From contig NZ_VTRS01000002.1 of assembly GCF_008641065.1 (NCBI RefSeq), forward strand, positions 327,810-391,809: a stretch of DNA of 64,000 nucleotides, in the 5' to 3' direction. Source of the stretch: Rhabdaerophilum calidifontis. Lineage in GTDB: Bacteria; Pseudomonadota; Alphaproteobacteria; Rhizobiales; Beijerinckiaceae. Each line of letters opens with the position of its first letter. Position 1 is the first letter of the stretch. Shown here one piece after another: positions 9,121-17,855 of the stretch. The notes beneath the pieces were generated by a model that was not told where the DNA came from, did no database searches, and was given only the letters and a program-made list of their open reading frames with translations. The translations under genes were made by a program, and so were the position numbers.

Positions 9121-10091
9121 CGATGCCGGCTGACTTTGCCTCTGTCTCTGGTAGAGCGCCGGGCCGCCTCCGCGCCCGGCTCCGCCGCCTGCTCGGCGGG
9201 ATGCCGGCGAGCCGGTTCCTGCTCACCGGCCACCACGCGCTCGACACCGCGGACGGCGTCCTCGCCTGGCGGCTCGACCTGCGCCGCGACGAGGGCACGC
9301 CGGTTCGCGGCTTTCTCTGCGCGCCGGCGCGACCGGCCGGGCCATGCCCGGCGCTGCTCTATTGTCATGCTCATGGCAACCGCCACGAGACCGGCGCGGA
9401 CGAACTCATCGAGGGCCGGCCCGCGCTCGTCGCGCCTTACGGCCCGGCCCTGGCGCGGGACGGGTTCGTCAGCCTGGCGATCGACATGCCCTGTTTCGGC
9501 GCGCGGCGCGGGGAGGCGGAGAGCGCGGCGGCGAAACGCCATCTCTGGCACGGCACGACGCTGTTCGGCGAGATGATCGCCGATCTGCGCGGCGCACTGG
9601 CGCTCCTTGCGGGGCTGGAGGCGGTCGATCGCCGCCGCCTCGGTGTCCTCGGCCTGTCGATGGGCGCCACCCATGCCTTCTGGCTCGGCGCGCTGGAGCC
9701 GCGCCTCCGCGCCATTGCCCAGCTCTGCGTCTTCGCCGATCTCGCGGCGCTGATCGAGGCCGGCGCCCATGATCTCCACGGCCCCTATCTCACCGTGCCG
9801 GGGCTGGCCCGCGCGGTCTCGACCGGCGCGATCGCCGGGCTCGCCGCGCCCTGTCCGCAATTCGTCGCGATCGGCGCCGAGGATCCGCTGACACCGCCGG
9901 CCGCCTTCGCCCGCGCCCGCGCCGATCTCGAGCGGGCCTATCGCGCGGCCGGCGCCGCGGCGGCGCTCGAATGCCATGTCGCGGCCGAGACGGGGCATCG
10001 CGAGACGCCGGCGATGCGCGCGGGCGTCCTCGATTTCCTGCGCCGCCGGCTCGCGCCCGCCCATGCCGGCGGCGTCAATGCGCGGCGCTGA
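9117..10091 (+). CDS. Alpha/beta hydrolase, dienelactone-hydrolase-like
   Basis: The protein is 324 residues from the ATG at 9117, which overlaps the regulator stop as ATGA. A GTG at 9111 is an alternative start. The alpha/beta hydrolase fold is supported by YCHAHGN (oxyanion region), the nucleophile elbow GLSMGA with Ser about 181, GAEDPLTPP for the acid, and TGHRETP for the histidine. No signal peptide is visible, so it is cytoplasmic. Coupling to the sugar-operon regulator suggests an esterase that deacylates sugars or glucosides. That is inference only; the substrate is unknown. Confidence 0.75.
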   Translation: MTMPADFASVSGRAPGRLRARLRRLLGGMPASRFLLTGHHALDTADGVLAWRLDLRRDEGTPVRGFLCAPARPAGPCPALLYCHAHGNRHETGADELIEGRPALVAPYGPALARDGFVSLAIDMPCFGARRGEAESAAAKRHLWHGTTLFGEMIADLRGALALLAGLEAVDRRRLGVLGLSMGATHAFWLGALEPRLRAIAQLCVFADLAALIEAGAHDLHGPYLTVPGLARAVSTGAIAGLAAPCPQFVAIGAEDPLTPPAAFARARADLERAYRAAGAAAALECHVAAETGHRETPAMRAGVLDFLRRRLAPAHAGGVNARR

Positions 10092-10124
10092 GCGCTGCAA
10101 AAGCCCCAACAGATTGTTTTGCGT

Positions 10125-10141
10125 TGCACAAGATTAAGGCA
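10125..10141. promoter_or_regulatory. Possible NtrC-like enhancer site
   Basis: TGCACAAGATTAAGGCA partly matches the NtrC dyad, TGCAC on the left and GCA on the right with the correct 17-base length. It is about 145 bases upstream of the sigma-54 -24 element, a normal enhancer distance. The right half-site is poor, so this is tentative. Confidence 0.25.
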
Positions 10142-10270
10142 GAACGCCCGAAGGCGCGGCCGCGGCATGATGCCGGCCCCGATGCGCGGCACATCCGGCC
10201 GACGGGAGACTTTCCGCTTGTCCGTTGAGAAACAAGGGTAAAGCAACCTTCCTGCGGCTCTGCCGGTGCT

Positions 10271-10286
10271 TGGCACGGCTCATGCT
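10271..10286 (+). promoter_or_regulatory. Sigma-54 (RpoN) promoter of the nitrate assimilation operon
   Basis: TGGCACGGCTCATGCT matches the sigma-54 consensus TGGCACG-N4-TTGCW at every defined position except the first T of TTGC. The GG and GC dinucleotides are separated by exactly 10 bases. Transcription should start near 10296, giving a leader of about 135 bases before nrtA. Sigma-54 promoters need an activator such as NtrC, which fits nitrogen-limited expression of nitrate uptake. Confidence 0.8.
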
Positions 10287-10430
10287 GTGCAGAAGGGAGG
10301 CACGGAGAGGGCGCAGCGATGCCGCCCTGAACCCGGCCTTTCGCGCTCACGGGCTTTCGGCGGCGGTGTCGGAATCGCGGGGCGCTGGCTTCACGGCGGG
10401 CTGCGCCCGCGGACAGGGGAGAACCGATCG

Positions 10431-11747
10431 ATGGCCAGGGTGATCACGCGGGCCCAATCCCTTCCGGCGGCGGCGAGCCGGCGCGACCTGCTGCGCCTCG
10501 GCGCGGCGGCGGCGACCCTCGCAGCGGCGCGGGCGCTGCTGCCCGGCGGCGCGCATGCGCAGGGCGCGGGCCCCGAGGTGAAAGGCACCAAGCTCGGCTA
10601 TATCGCGCTGACCGATGCCGCGCCGCTGATCATCGCCAAGGAGAAGGGCTTCTTCACCAAACACGGCCTGCCGGACATGGACATCGCCAAGCAGGCGAGC
10701 TGGGGTGCGACACGCGACAACATGGCGCTCGGCACCAAGGCCAACGGCATCGATGGCGGCCATATCCTGCGGCCGAAGGTGCATCTCTATTCAACCGGCA
10801 AGGTGATGCAGAACGGCCAGCCCCTGCCGATGTATACCCTGCTCAACCTCAACGAGGATTGCCAGGGAATCTCGGTTTCCAACGAATACAGGGATCTGCC
10901 GGTCGGCACGGATTCCTCGGCGCTCAAGGAGGCCTTCGCCCGGAAGAAGGCCGCCGGCAAGGATGTGAAGGTCGCTATGACCTTCCCCGGCGGCACGCAT
11001 GACCTTTGGATCCGCTACTGGCTCGCCGCCGGCGGTATCGACCCGGACAAGGATGTCCAGACGATCGTGGTGCCGCCGCCGCAGATGGTGGCGAACATGA
11101 AGGTCGGCACCATGGACGCATTCTGCGTCGGCGAGCCGTGGAACGAGCAGCTCGTCAACCAGGGCATCGGCTTCACCGCCGCCACCACCGGCGAGATCTG
11201 GTTCCGCCACCCGGAAAAGGTGCTCGGCATGCGCGCCGATTGGGTGGATGCGAACCCGAAAGCCACGCTCGCCATTCTCGCCGCCGTGATGGAGGCGCAG
11301 ATTTGGTGCGACAGAAGCGAGAACAAGCAGGAAATGGCCGAGATCATCGGCCGCCGGCAATGGTTCAACGTGCCGGTGGCGGATATCATCGGCCGGCTGC
11401 GCGGCGACATCAATTACGGCCGCGGCAAGCAGGCGAAGGGCACCAACCTCCAGATGAAGTTCTGGGGCAAGGCGGGCGAGAGCTCCTATCCCTGGAAGAG
11501 CCTCGATGCCTGGTTCGTGACCGAGAATATCCGCTGGGGCAAGTTCGAGCCCAATACCGACATCAAGGCGCTTGTCGGCAGGAGCAACCGCGCCGATCTC
11601 TGGCTCGAGGCGGCCAGGGGGCTCGGCCTGCAGGATCTCCCCTCCGGCGAGAGCCGCGGCGTCGAGAAATTCTTCGACGGCAAGGTCTTCGATCCCGCCG
11701 ATCCCGAATCCTACCTGAAATCGCTCGCCGTGAAGCGTCTCTCCTGA
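10431..11747 (+). CDS. nrtA: Nitrate ABC transporter substrate-binding protein (NrtA/CmpA family)
   Basis: The 438-residue precursor has a Tat signal, S-R-R-D-L-L at residues 16-21, then a hydrophobic stretch and an AHA cleavage site near residue 43. It therefore probably folds before export to the periplasm. The mature part has the NrtA/CmpA pattern: KLGYIALTDAAPLIIAKEKGFF near its start, then FPGGTHDLWIRYWLAAGGI, GEPWNEQLV and a late RGDINYG. The ATG at 10431 follows AGGGGAG at good spacing. An upstream extension to 10266 is rejected because it lacks a signal and would begin inside the promoter. It is the first gene of nrtABC-nasA-cysG. Confidence 0.93.
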   Translation: MARVITRAQSLPAAASRRDLLRLGAAAATLAAARALLPGGAHAQGAGPEVKGTKLGYIALTDAAPLIIAKEKGFFTKHGLPDMDIAKQASWGATRDNMALGTKANGIDGGHILRPKVHLYSTGKVMQNGQPLPMYTLLNLNEDCQGISVSNEYRDLPVGTDSSALKEAFARKKAAGKDVKVAMTFPGGTHDLWIRYWLAAGGIDPDKDVQTIVVPPPQMVANMKVGTMDAFCVGEPWNEQLVNQGIGFTAATTGEIWFRHPEKVLGMRADWVDANPKATLAILAAVMEAQIWCDRSENKQEMAEIIGRRQWFNVPVADIIGRLRGDINYGRGKQAKGTNLQMKFWGKAGESSYPWKSLDAWFVTENIRWGKFEPNTDIKALVGRSNRADLWLEAARGLGLQDLPSGESRGVEKFFDGKVFDPADPESYLKSLAVKRLS

Positions 11748-11778
11748 CGCGCCGGCCCGGACAGACGGAGCATCCCGC

Positions 11779-12687
11779 ATGGCCCAGCCCGCCTTCAAGA
11801 CCGTTCCACCACCCGCCGGCCCGGCGCCGCGCCCCAGCGGATCCGCCCGCATCCTCCGCCTGCCCGGCCGGGCGCCTGGCGCCCGCCCAACCGGCTGGCG
11901 CGCGCGGGCCGGGGCGCTGGCGGCGACGATCCTGCCGCCGCTGGTGGTGATCGCCGCGCTGCTCGTCCTCTGGCAGATCGCCTTCGGCAAGCCGGGCGCC
12001 GCGCTGCCGCCGCCGAGCGTGATCTGGAGCGAGGCAAAGGACCTGATCCTTGATCCGTTCTTCGTCAACGGCTCGCAGGATATCGGTCTCGGGCTGCGCG
12101 TGCTGACCTCGCTCGAACGCGTGATCTACGGTTTCGGGCTCGCGGCGATCGTCGGCGTCCTGCTCGGGGCGCTTGTCGGGCAATCGGTCTGGGCGACGCG
12201 CGGGCTCGATCCGCTGTTCCAGGTGCTGCGCACGGTGCCGCCGCTCGCCTGGCTGCCGATCAGCCTCGCGGCGTTCCGCGACGCCAATCCGAGCGCGATC
12301 TTCGTGATCTTCATCACCGCGATCTGGCCGGTGATCATCAACACCGCCGTCGGCATCCGCCAGATCCCGCAGGATTACCGCAACGTCGCCGAGGTCCTGC
12401 GGCTCAACACGGTCGAATTCTTCTTCAAGATCATGGTCCCTTCCGCCGCGCCCTACATCTTCACGGGGCTGAGGATCGGGATCGGGCTTTCCTGGCTGGC
12501 GATCGTCGCCGCCGAGATGCTGACCGGCGGGGTCGGGATCGGCTTCTTCATCTGGGACGCGTGGAATTCCTCGCGGCTGCCCGACATCATCGTCGCGCTC
12601 GTCTATATCGGCCTTGTCGGCTTTGCACTCGACCGTCTCGTCGCGCTGGTCGGCCGGGTCGTGACCCGCGGCGTCTCCGTGACCTGA
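11779..12687 (+). CDS. nrtB: Nitrate ABC transporter permease
   Basis: This is a 302-residue inner-membrane permease of the NrtB/SsuC type. The first 45 residues are Pro/Arg-rich and cytoplasmic. About six hydrophobic helices follow, starting near residue 53. The conserved cytoplasmic loop is visible around QIPQDYRNVAEVLRL, the equivalent of the EAA motif, and DPLFQVLRTVPPLAWLPI is typical of the family. It lies 31 bases after nrtA and 11 bases before the ATPase gene, and would form the nitrate/nitrite channel with them. Confidence 0.92.
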   Translation: MAQPAFKTVPPPAGPAPRPSGSARILRLPGRAPGARPTGWRARAGALAATILPPLVVIAALLVLWQIAFGKPGAALPPPSVIWSEAKDLILDPFFVNGSQDIGLGLRVLTSLERVIYGFGLAAIVGVLLGALVGQSVWATRGLDPLFQVLRTVPPLAWLPISLAAFRDANPSAIFVIFITAIWPVIINTAVGIRQIPQDYRNVAEVLRLNTVEFFFKIMVPSAAPYIFTGLRIGIGLSWLAIVAAEMLTGGVGIGFFIWDAWNSSRLPDIIVALVYIGLVGFALDRLVALVGRVVTRGVSVT

Positions 12688-12698
12688 GGGAGGGATGC

Positions 12699-13493
12699 AT
12701 GCCCGGCTACCTGAAGCTCGACCATCTAGCCAAGACCTTCGCCCGCAACGGACAGGCGAGCGAGGTGCTGCGCGACATCAATCTCGTCATCGATCAGGGC
12801 GAGTTCGTCTCGATCATCGGCCATTCCGGCTGCGGGAAATCGACGCTGCTCAACATCATCGCCGGCCTGACCCCTGTCACCCTCGGCGCGGTTCTGCTCG
12901 AGAACCGCGAGGTCAACGCGCCGGGGCCGGACCGGGCGGTGGTGTTCCAGAACCATTCGTTGCTGCCCTGGCTCACGGTCTACGAGAATGTGAAGCTCGC
13001 GGTGGACAAGGTCTTCGCCGGGCGGAAATCCCGCGCCGAGCGCCATGACTGGATCATGGCCAATCTCGATCTTGTTCAGATGGGCCATGCCCGCGACAAG
13101 CGCCCCGCCGAGATTTCCGGCGGCATGAAGCAGCGCGTCGGCATCGCGCGGGCGCTGGCCATGGAGCCGAAGATCCTGCTGCTCGACGAGCCCTTCGGCG
13201 CGCTCGATGCGCTGACCCGCGCCCATCTGCAGGACAGCGTCATGGATATCCATGCCCGGCTCGGCAACACGATGATCATGATTACCCATGACGTCGACGA
13301 GGCTGTGCTGCTCTCCGACCGCATCGTGATGATGACCAACGGCCCCGCCGCGACGATCGGCGAGGTGCTGCCCGTCACGCTGCAACGGCCGCGCCGGCGG
13401 CTCGAACTGGTCTCGGATCCGCGCTATGTCGCCGCGCGCGAGACGGTGCTGCGCTTCCTCTACGAGCGCCATCGTTTCGTCGAGGCCGCATGA
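12699..13493 (+). CDS. nrtC: Nitrate ABC transporter ATP-binding protein (NrtC/NrtD type)
   Basis: This is a single-domain ATPase of 264 residues. It has Walker A GHSGCGKST, Q-loop VFQNHSLLPWLTV, signature ISGGMKQRVGIARA, Walker B ILLLDEPFGALD and switch MITHDVDEA. It lacks the NrtA-like C-terminal domain of cyanobacterial NrtC, so it resembles the compact version usual in proteobacteria. The ATG at 12699 is in the correct frame. Another ATG four bases earlier is in a different frame and is ignored. GAGGGAGGGA gives a strong ribosome-binding site. Confidence 0.92.
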   Translation: MPGYLKLDHLAKTFARNGQASEVLRDINLVIDQGEFVSIIGHSGCGKSTLLNIIAGLTPVTLGAVLLENREVNAPGPDRAVVFQNHSLLPWLTVYENVKLAVDKVFAGRKSRAERHDWIMANLDLVQMGHARDKRPAEISGGMKQRVGIARALAMEPKILLLDEPFGALDALTRAHLQDSVMDIHARLGNTMIMITHDVDEAVLLSDRIVMMTNGPAATIGEVLPVTLQRPRRRLELVSDPRYVAARETVLRFLYERHRFVEAA

Positions 13494-13631
13494 AGGAGGC
13501 ACCGATGTCGCCTCTTGGCCCGGCCATCGGCGCCCGCAGGAGCCGGCTGGGGATGGGATCGGATCTTCCCGGTCTCAGGCCGGGTTCCGAATGGCGGGGT
13601 GGGGCTTGTCTTCATGCCGGGGATGTCTGAC

Positions 13632-16292
13632 ATGGCGGAACCCGCTCCGATCCGCACGACCTGCCCCTATTGCGGTGTCGGCTGCGGCGTGCTCGCGCGG
13701 CCCGCGCCCGACGGCACGGTCGAAATCGCCGGCGATCCGGCGCATCCGGCCAATCGCGGCCGGCTGTGCTCGAAAGGCGCCGCGCTCGGCGAGACGCTCG
13801 GGCATGACGGCCGGCTCCTCCATCCCGAGATTAGCGGCGCCCGTGCGGATTGGGAGAGCGCGCTCGACCTCGTGGCGCGGCGCTTCTCCGAGACCATCGC
13901 CGCCCATGGCCCGGATTCGGTGGCGCTCTACGTCTCGGGCCAGTTCCTGACCGAGGATTACTACGTCGCCAACAAGCTGATGAAGGGGTTCATCGGCTCG
14001 GCCAATATCGACAGCAATTCCCGCCTCTGCATGGCTTCCTCCGTGGCGGGGCATCGCCGCGCCTTCGGCACCGATACGGTTCCGGGCAATTACGAGGATA
14101 TCGAGCAGGCCGATCTTGTCGTGCTCGTCGGCTCCAATCTCGCCTGGTGCCATCCGGTGCTGTTCCAGCGCCTTGCCGCGGCGCGCGCGGCGCGCGGCAC
14201 GCGCCTCGTCGTGATCGACCCGCGCCGCACCGTGACGGCCGAGGCCGCCGATCTCCATCTCGAGATCGAGCCGGACGGCGATCTGCCGCTCTTCCTCGGG
14301 CTCCTCCATCATCTCGACGCCGAAGGCCGCCGCGACCCGGCCTATCTCGCCGCCCATGTCGGCGATCCCGGCCCGGCGCTCGCCGCCGCCGCGTCCTATG
14401 ACGTTGCCCGCGTGGCGCGGGAAACCGGGCTCGCGCCGGCAGCGGTCGCGGCGTTCTTCCGTCTCTTCGCCGAGACGGAGAGGGTGGTAAGCGTCTATTC
14501 GCAGGGCATCAACCAATCGGTCTCGGGGTCGGACAAGGTCAACGCGATCCTCAATTGCCACCTGCTGACCGGGCGGATCGGCCGCCCCGGCATGGGGCCG
14601 TTCTCGATCACCGGCCAGCCCAATGCCATGGGCGGGCGTGAGGTGGGCGGGCTCGCCAACATGCTGGCGGCGCATCTGGCGATCGAGGATCCCCGCCATC
14701 GTGATCTCGTCCGCCGGTTCTGGGCGGCACCGCGCCTCGCGGAGGCGCCCGGCCTCAAGGCGGTGGACATGTTCCGCGCGGTCCGCGACGGGCGGATCAG
14801 GGCGTTGTGGATCATGGCCACCAACCCGGCGGATTCGCTGCCCGATGCCGATGACGTGCAGGAGGCGTTGCGCGACTGCCCCTTCGTCGTGGTCTCCGAC
14901 GCCATGCGCGAAACCGACACGACCCGCTTCGCGCATGTGCTGCTCCCCTCTGCCGCCTGGGGCGAGAAGGACGGCACCGTCACCAATTCCGAGCGGCGGA
15001 TCTCGCGCCAGCGCGCTTTCCGTGCGCCGCCCGGCGCGGCGCGGCCGGATTGGTGGCAGCTCACGGCAGTCGCGCGGCGCATGGGATTCGCCGGCTTTGA
15101 ATACGCCGGGCCGGCCGATATCTTCCGCGAGCACGCGGCCCTGTCCGGGTTCGAGCCGGAGATGCGCCGCGATTTCGACATTTCCGCCCATGCCATGATC
15201 GATGCCGAAGCTTATGCGGCACTCGCGCCGTTCCAATGGCCGCTCCGGCCGGGTTCGGCGGCGGGGCAGGCGCGGTTCTTCGCCGAGGGCGGTTTCTTCA
15301 CCCCCGACGGTCGCGCGCGCATGGTCGCGACGCCGGTTCCGGCGCCGGTGAAGCAGCGCGCGGCGGAATTCCCGCTCTGGCTCAATACCGGCCGCATCCG
15401 CGACCAATGGCATACCATGACCCGCACCGGGCAGGTCCCGCGGCTTTCGAGCCATTCCGCCGAACCGTTCTGCGAAATCCATCCGCAGGATGCGGCCGAG
15501 GCCGGGATCGCCCCCGCCGGGCTGGTCGAGGTCCGGACGGCGCGGGGATCGGGGTTGTTCCGCGCCCATGTCACCGAACGCCAGCGGCGCGGCGCGATCT
15601 TCGTGCCGATGCACTGGACCGACCGTTTCGCAGCGCGCGGGCGGATCAATGCCGCGACCGATCCGGCCGCCGACCCGGTCTCCGGCCAGCCGGGGCTGAA
15701 GGCGAGCCCGGCGGCGCTGCGGCCCTTCCGCGCCGCCTGGCACGGCTTCGCGGTCAGCGTCGCCCGACCGCGCCCCGAGGGGCTGGCCTATTGGGCTTTG
15801 GCCCATGCCGAGGGCGGATTTCAGCTCGAACTTGCCGGCGCTGCCATGCCGGAGGATTGGCAGAACTTCGCCGCCGGATTATTCCAGACAAGCGAGGATG
15901 CGGAATGGGTCGCCTATTACGATGCCGAGGCCGGGCTGACGCGGCTCGCCGCCTTCGCGGGCAGGCGGCTGCTCTGCGCGCTGTTCACGGCGCCGGAACC
16001 GCTCTTGATCGCCCGCGGCTTTGTCGCCGGCGCGCTGGGCGGGACGCATGCCGGCATGGCGCGGCTGCGGCTGCTGGCCGGGCAGGGCGGCGCGGAGCGT
16101 CCGGATCCCGGCCCGATCCTCTGCGCCTGCTTCGCGGTGGGCGTGAACGAGATTACGGCAGCGATCCGCGCGGGGCGCGCGACGAATGTCGAGGAAGTCG
16201 GCGCCCTGCTCAAGGCCGGCACCAATTGCGGCTCCTGCCGCGGCGAGATCCGGAGATTGATCGATGAGCACCCGCTCGAGAAAGCCGTCTGA
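13632..16292 (+). CDS. nasA: Assimilatory nitrate reductase catalytic subunit
   Basis: The 886-residue cytoplasmic molybdoenzyme reduces nitrate to nitrite. Cys11, Cys14, Cys18 and Cys46 (C-x2-C-x3-C-x27-C) bind an N-terminal 4Fe-4S cluster. The Mo-bis-MGD domain follows, with the likely Mo-ligand Cys in SRLCMASS. The MGD-binding C-terminal domain includes NTGRIRDQWHTMTRTG. A final BFD-type domain (CACFAVG to NCGSC) should hold an extra 2Fe-2S cluster, as in Klebsiella-type NasA. Starts at 13614 and 13623 are also in frame. I chose 13632 because GGGGA lies 8 bases upstream. There is no Tat signal, which separates it from periplasmic NapA. It overlaps cysG by 29 bases. Confidence 0.95.
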   Translation: MAEPAPIRTTCPYCGVGCGVLARPAPDGTVEIAGDPAHPANRGRLCSKGAALGETLGHDGRLLHPEISGARADWESALDLVARRFSETIAAHGPDSVALYVSGQFLTEDYYVANKLMKGFIGSANIDSNSRLCMASSVAGHRRAFGTDTVPGNYEDIEQADLVVLVGSNLAWCHPVLFQRLAAARAARGTRLVVIDPRRTVTAEAADLHLEIEPDGDLPLFLGLLHHLDAEGRRDPAYLAAHVGDPGPALAAAASYDVARVARETGLAPAAVAAFFRLFAETERVVSVYSQGINQSVSGSDKVNAILNCHLLTGRIGRPGMGPFSITGQPNAMGGREVGGLANMLAAHLAIEDPRHRDLVRRFWAAPRLAEAPGLKAVDMFRAVRDGRIRALWIMATNPADSLPDADDVQEALRDCPFVVVSDAMRETDTTRFAHVLLPSAAWGEKDGTVTNSERRISRQRAFRAPPGAARPDWWQLTAVARRMGFAGFEYAGPADIFREHAALSGFEPEMRRDFDISAHAMIDAEAYAALAPFQWPLRPGSAAGQARFFAEGGFFTPDGRARMVATPVPAPVKQRAAEFPLWLNTGRIRDQWHTMTRTGQVPRLSSHSAEPFCEIHPQDAAEAGIAPAGLVEVRTARGSGLFRAHVTERQRRGAIFVPMHWTDRFAARGRINAATDPAADPVSGQPGLKASPAALRPFRAAWHGFAVSVARPRPEGLAYWALAHAEGGFQLELAGAAMPEDWQNFAAGLFQTSEDAEWVAYYDAEAGLTRLAAFAGRRLLCALFTAPEPLLIARGFVAGALGGTHAGMARLRLLAGQGGAERPDPGPILCACFAVGVNEITAAIRAGRATNVEEVGALLKAGTNCGSCRGEIRRLIDEHPLEKAV

Positions 16293-17736
16293 GGCCGCGC
16301 CGACGCGGCTCGGCGCGCTCGCCCGGCTGCCGGTCTTCTTCGACCTTCAGGGCCGGCGCGCGGTGCTGGCCGGCGGCTCGCCCGGCGCGGCCTGGAAGGC
16401 GGAACTGCTGGCGGCGGCCGGGGCCGATGTCGCGATCTATGCTCCGGAGCCTTCCGACGAGATGCAGGCGCTGCTGGCGCGCGGCGCGGCGGCTGGGACC
16501 CTGGCGCTGCATGCCCGGCCCTGGGCGATCGATGTCTTCGCCGGGGCGGCGATCGCGGTGGGGGATTTCGAGGACGAGGCCGAAGCCAAGGCGTTCCGCT
16601 GCGGCGCGCGGGCGGCGGGCGTGCCGGTCAATACGGTGGACAAGCCCGGCACCTGCGATTTCATCTTCGGCTCGGTCGTCAACCGCTCGCCGGTGGTGAT
16701 CGGCATCTCGACCGACGGCGCGGCGCCGATCCTCGGCCAGGCCGTTCGCCGCAAGATCGAGACGCTGCTGCCCGCGAGCCTCACCGAATGGGCAGGCCTC
16801 GCGCGCCGGATCCGCGACGCGGTGCTCGACCGGCTGGCGCCGGGGCCGCAGCGGCGGGCCTTCTGGGAAGCCTTCGCCGACCGCGCCTTCGGCCCTGCGC
16901 CGGCAGGTGGGGACGAGGCGGATCTCCGCCGGCTGATCGAGGCGGTGCGGACCGGTCAATCCGCCGCCGGTGGCCGCGTCACGCTGGTCGGTGCCGGGCC
17001 GGGCGACCCGGAATTGCTGACCCTGAAGGCCGTGCGCGCCCTGCAATCGGCGGATGTGATCCTGTTCGACGATCTCGTCTCGGACGGGGTGCTCGAACTC
17101 GCCCGCCGCGAGGCCAAGCGGATGATGGTCGGCAAGCGCGGCGCGCGGGAAAGCTGCGCGCAGGACGACATCAACGCATTGATGCTGAAGCTCGCCGGGC
17201 AGGGCAAGCACGTGGTGCGACTCAAATCCGGCGATCCGATGATCTTCGGCCGGGCCGGCGAGGAGATCGCGGCGCTGGACGCGGCGGGTATTCCGGTTTC
17301 GGTCGTGCCGGGCGTCACCTCGGCGCAGGCCATGGCGGCGCGCATCGGCGTCTCGCTCACCCATCGCGAACATGCCCAGGGGCTGACCTTCGTCACCGGC
17401 CATTCGCGGGCCGGAACCCTGCCGGAAACGCTCGATTGGGCGCATCTCGCGCGGCCGCACGCCACCACGATCTTCTACATGGGCGCCCGGCGCGCGGCCG
17501 AGATCGTCGCGCGGCTCGAGGCCGAGGGCATGGCACCGGAGACGCCGGCCATCGCCATGGCCGGCATCTCGCGCGCCGGTGAGGCGGTCTGGCGCGGCGG
17601 GCTACGCGATCTCCCGGCCGGGATCGCCGGCCTGCCGACCGGCGCGCCGGTGCTGATCGGCATCGGCGCGGTCTTCGCGCTCGCGCGGATGGGACGGGAC
17701 GCGACGCCGGTTCCGGCGCCGCGTGCGGCGTGCTGA
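16264..17736 (+). CDS. cysG: Sirohaem synthase (trifunctional CysG)
   Basis: The product is 490 residues. Residues about 20-230 are the CysG N-terminal precorrin-2 dehydrogenase/ferrochelatase module with a Rossmann segment (LAGGSPGAAWKAELL) and NTVDKPGTCDFIFGS. From about residue 235 comes the uroporphyrinogen-III methyltransferase domain (VGAGPGDPELLTLKAVRAL, RLKSGDPMIFGRAGEE, PGVTSAQAMAA). It makes sirohaem, the cofactor of nitrite and sulfite reductases. The start lies inside the last 29 bases of nasA, so translation is coupled. Its presence implies that sirohaem demand rises with nitrate use, although no nitrite reductase gene is in this operon. Confidence 0.94.
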   Translation: MSTRSRKPSEAAPTRLGALARLPVFFDLQGRRAVLAGGSPGAAWKAELLAAAGADVAIYAPEPSDEMQALLARGAAAGTLALHARPWAIDVFAGAAIAVGDFEDEAEAKAFRCGARAAGVPVNTVDKPGTCDFIFGSVVNRSPVVIGISTDGAAPILGQAVRRKIETLLPASLTEWAGLARRIRDAVLDRLAPGPQRRAFWEAFADRAFGPAPAGGDEADLRRLIEAVRTGQSAAGGRVTLVGAGPGDPELLTLKAVRALQSADVILFDDLVSDGVLELARREAKRMMVGKRGARESCAQDDINALMLKLAGQGKHVVRLKSGDPMIFGRAGEEIAALDAAGIPVSVVPGVTSAQAMAARIGVSLTHREHAQGLTFVTGHSRAGTLPETLDWAHLARPHATTIFYMGARRAAEIVARLEAEGMAPETPAIAMAGISRAGEAVWRGGLRDLPAGIAGLPTGAPVLIGIGAVFALARMGRDATPVPAPRAAC

Positions 17737-17742
17737 ACGGGC

Positions 17743-17758
17743 GTGGGAAATATCCCAC
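17743..17758. promoter_or_regulatory. Short inverted repeat between cysG and the next gene
   Basis: GTGGGA and TCCCAC arms flank AATA, giving a 6-bp perfect dyad right after the cysG stop. There is no U-run, so it is a weak terminator candidate. It could instead be a regulator site for the methyltransferase-like gene at 17856. The remaining 97 bases up to that gene show no clear -10/-35 pair. Confidence 0.35.
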
Positions 17759-17855
17759 ACGAAGCGTCGTTGCGTTTGGGGTTGTCGTCCCACGGTTGTC
17801 GCGCCTAGCCTTTGCCCGGGCATCGGATGATGCCGCGCGATCGGGGGCCGGAACC

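Larger units (their letters stand above)
10092..10430. other. Intergenic control region upstream of the nitrate operon
   Basis: This 339-base gap separates the hydrolase stop from nrtA. It holds a sigma-54 promoter (10271-10286), a possible upstream activator site (10125-10141) and a predicted transcribed leader of about 130 bases before the nrtA start. GCAAAA and TTTTGC arms about 14 bases apart lie at 10097-10122, with no U-tract. I see no convincing rho-independent terminator for the hydrolase and no recognisable riboswitch. Confidence 0.6.

Noticed and set aside
10097..10122. Terminator after the alpha/beta hydrolase (GCAAAA / TTTTGC arms)
   Set aside because: The arms are short and AT-rich with a loop of about 14 bases, and no U-tract follows. 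It is not a credible terminator.
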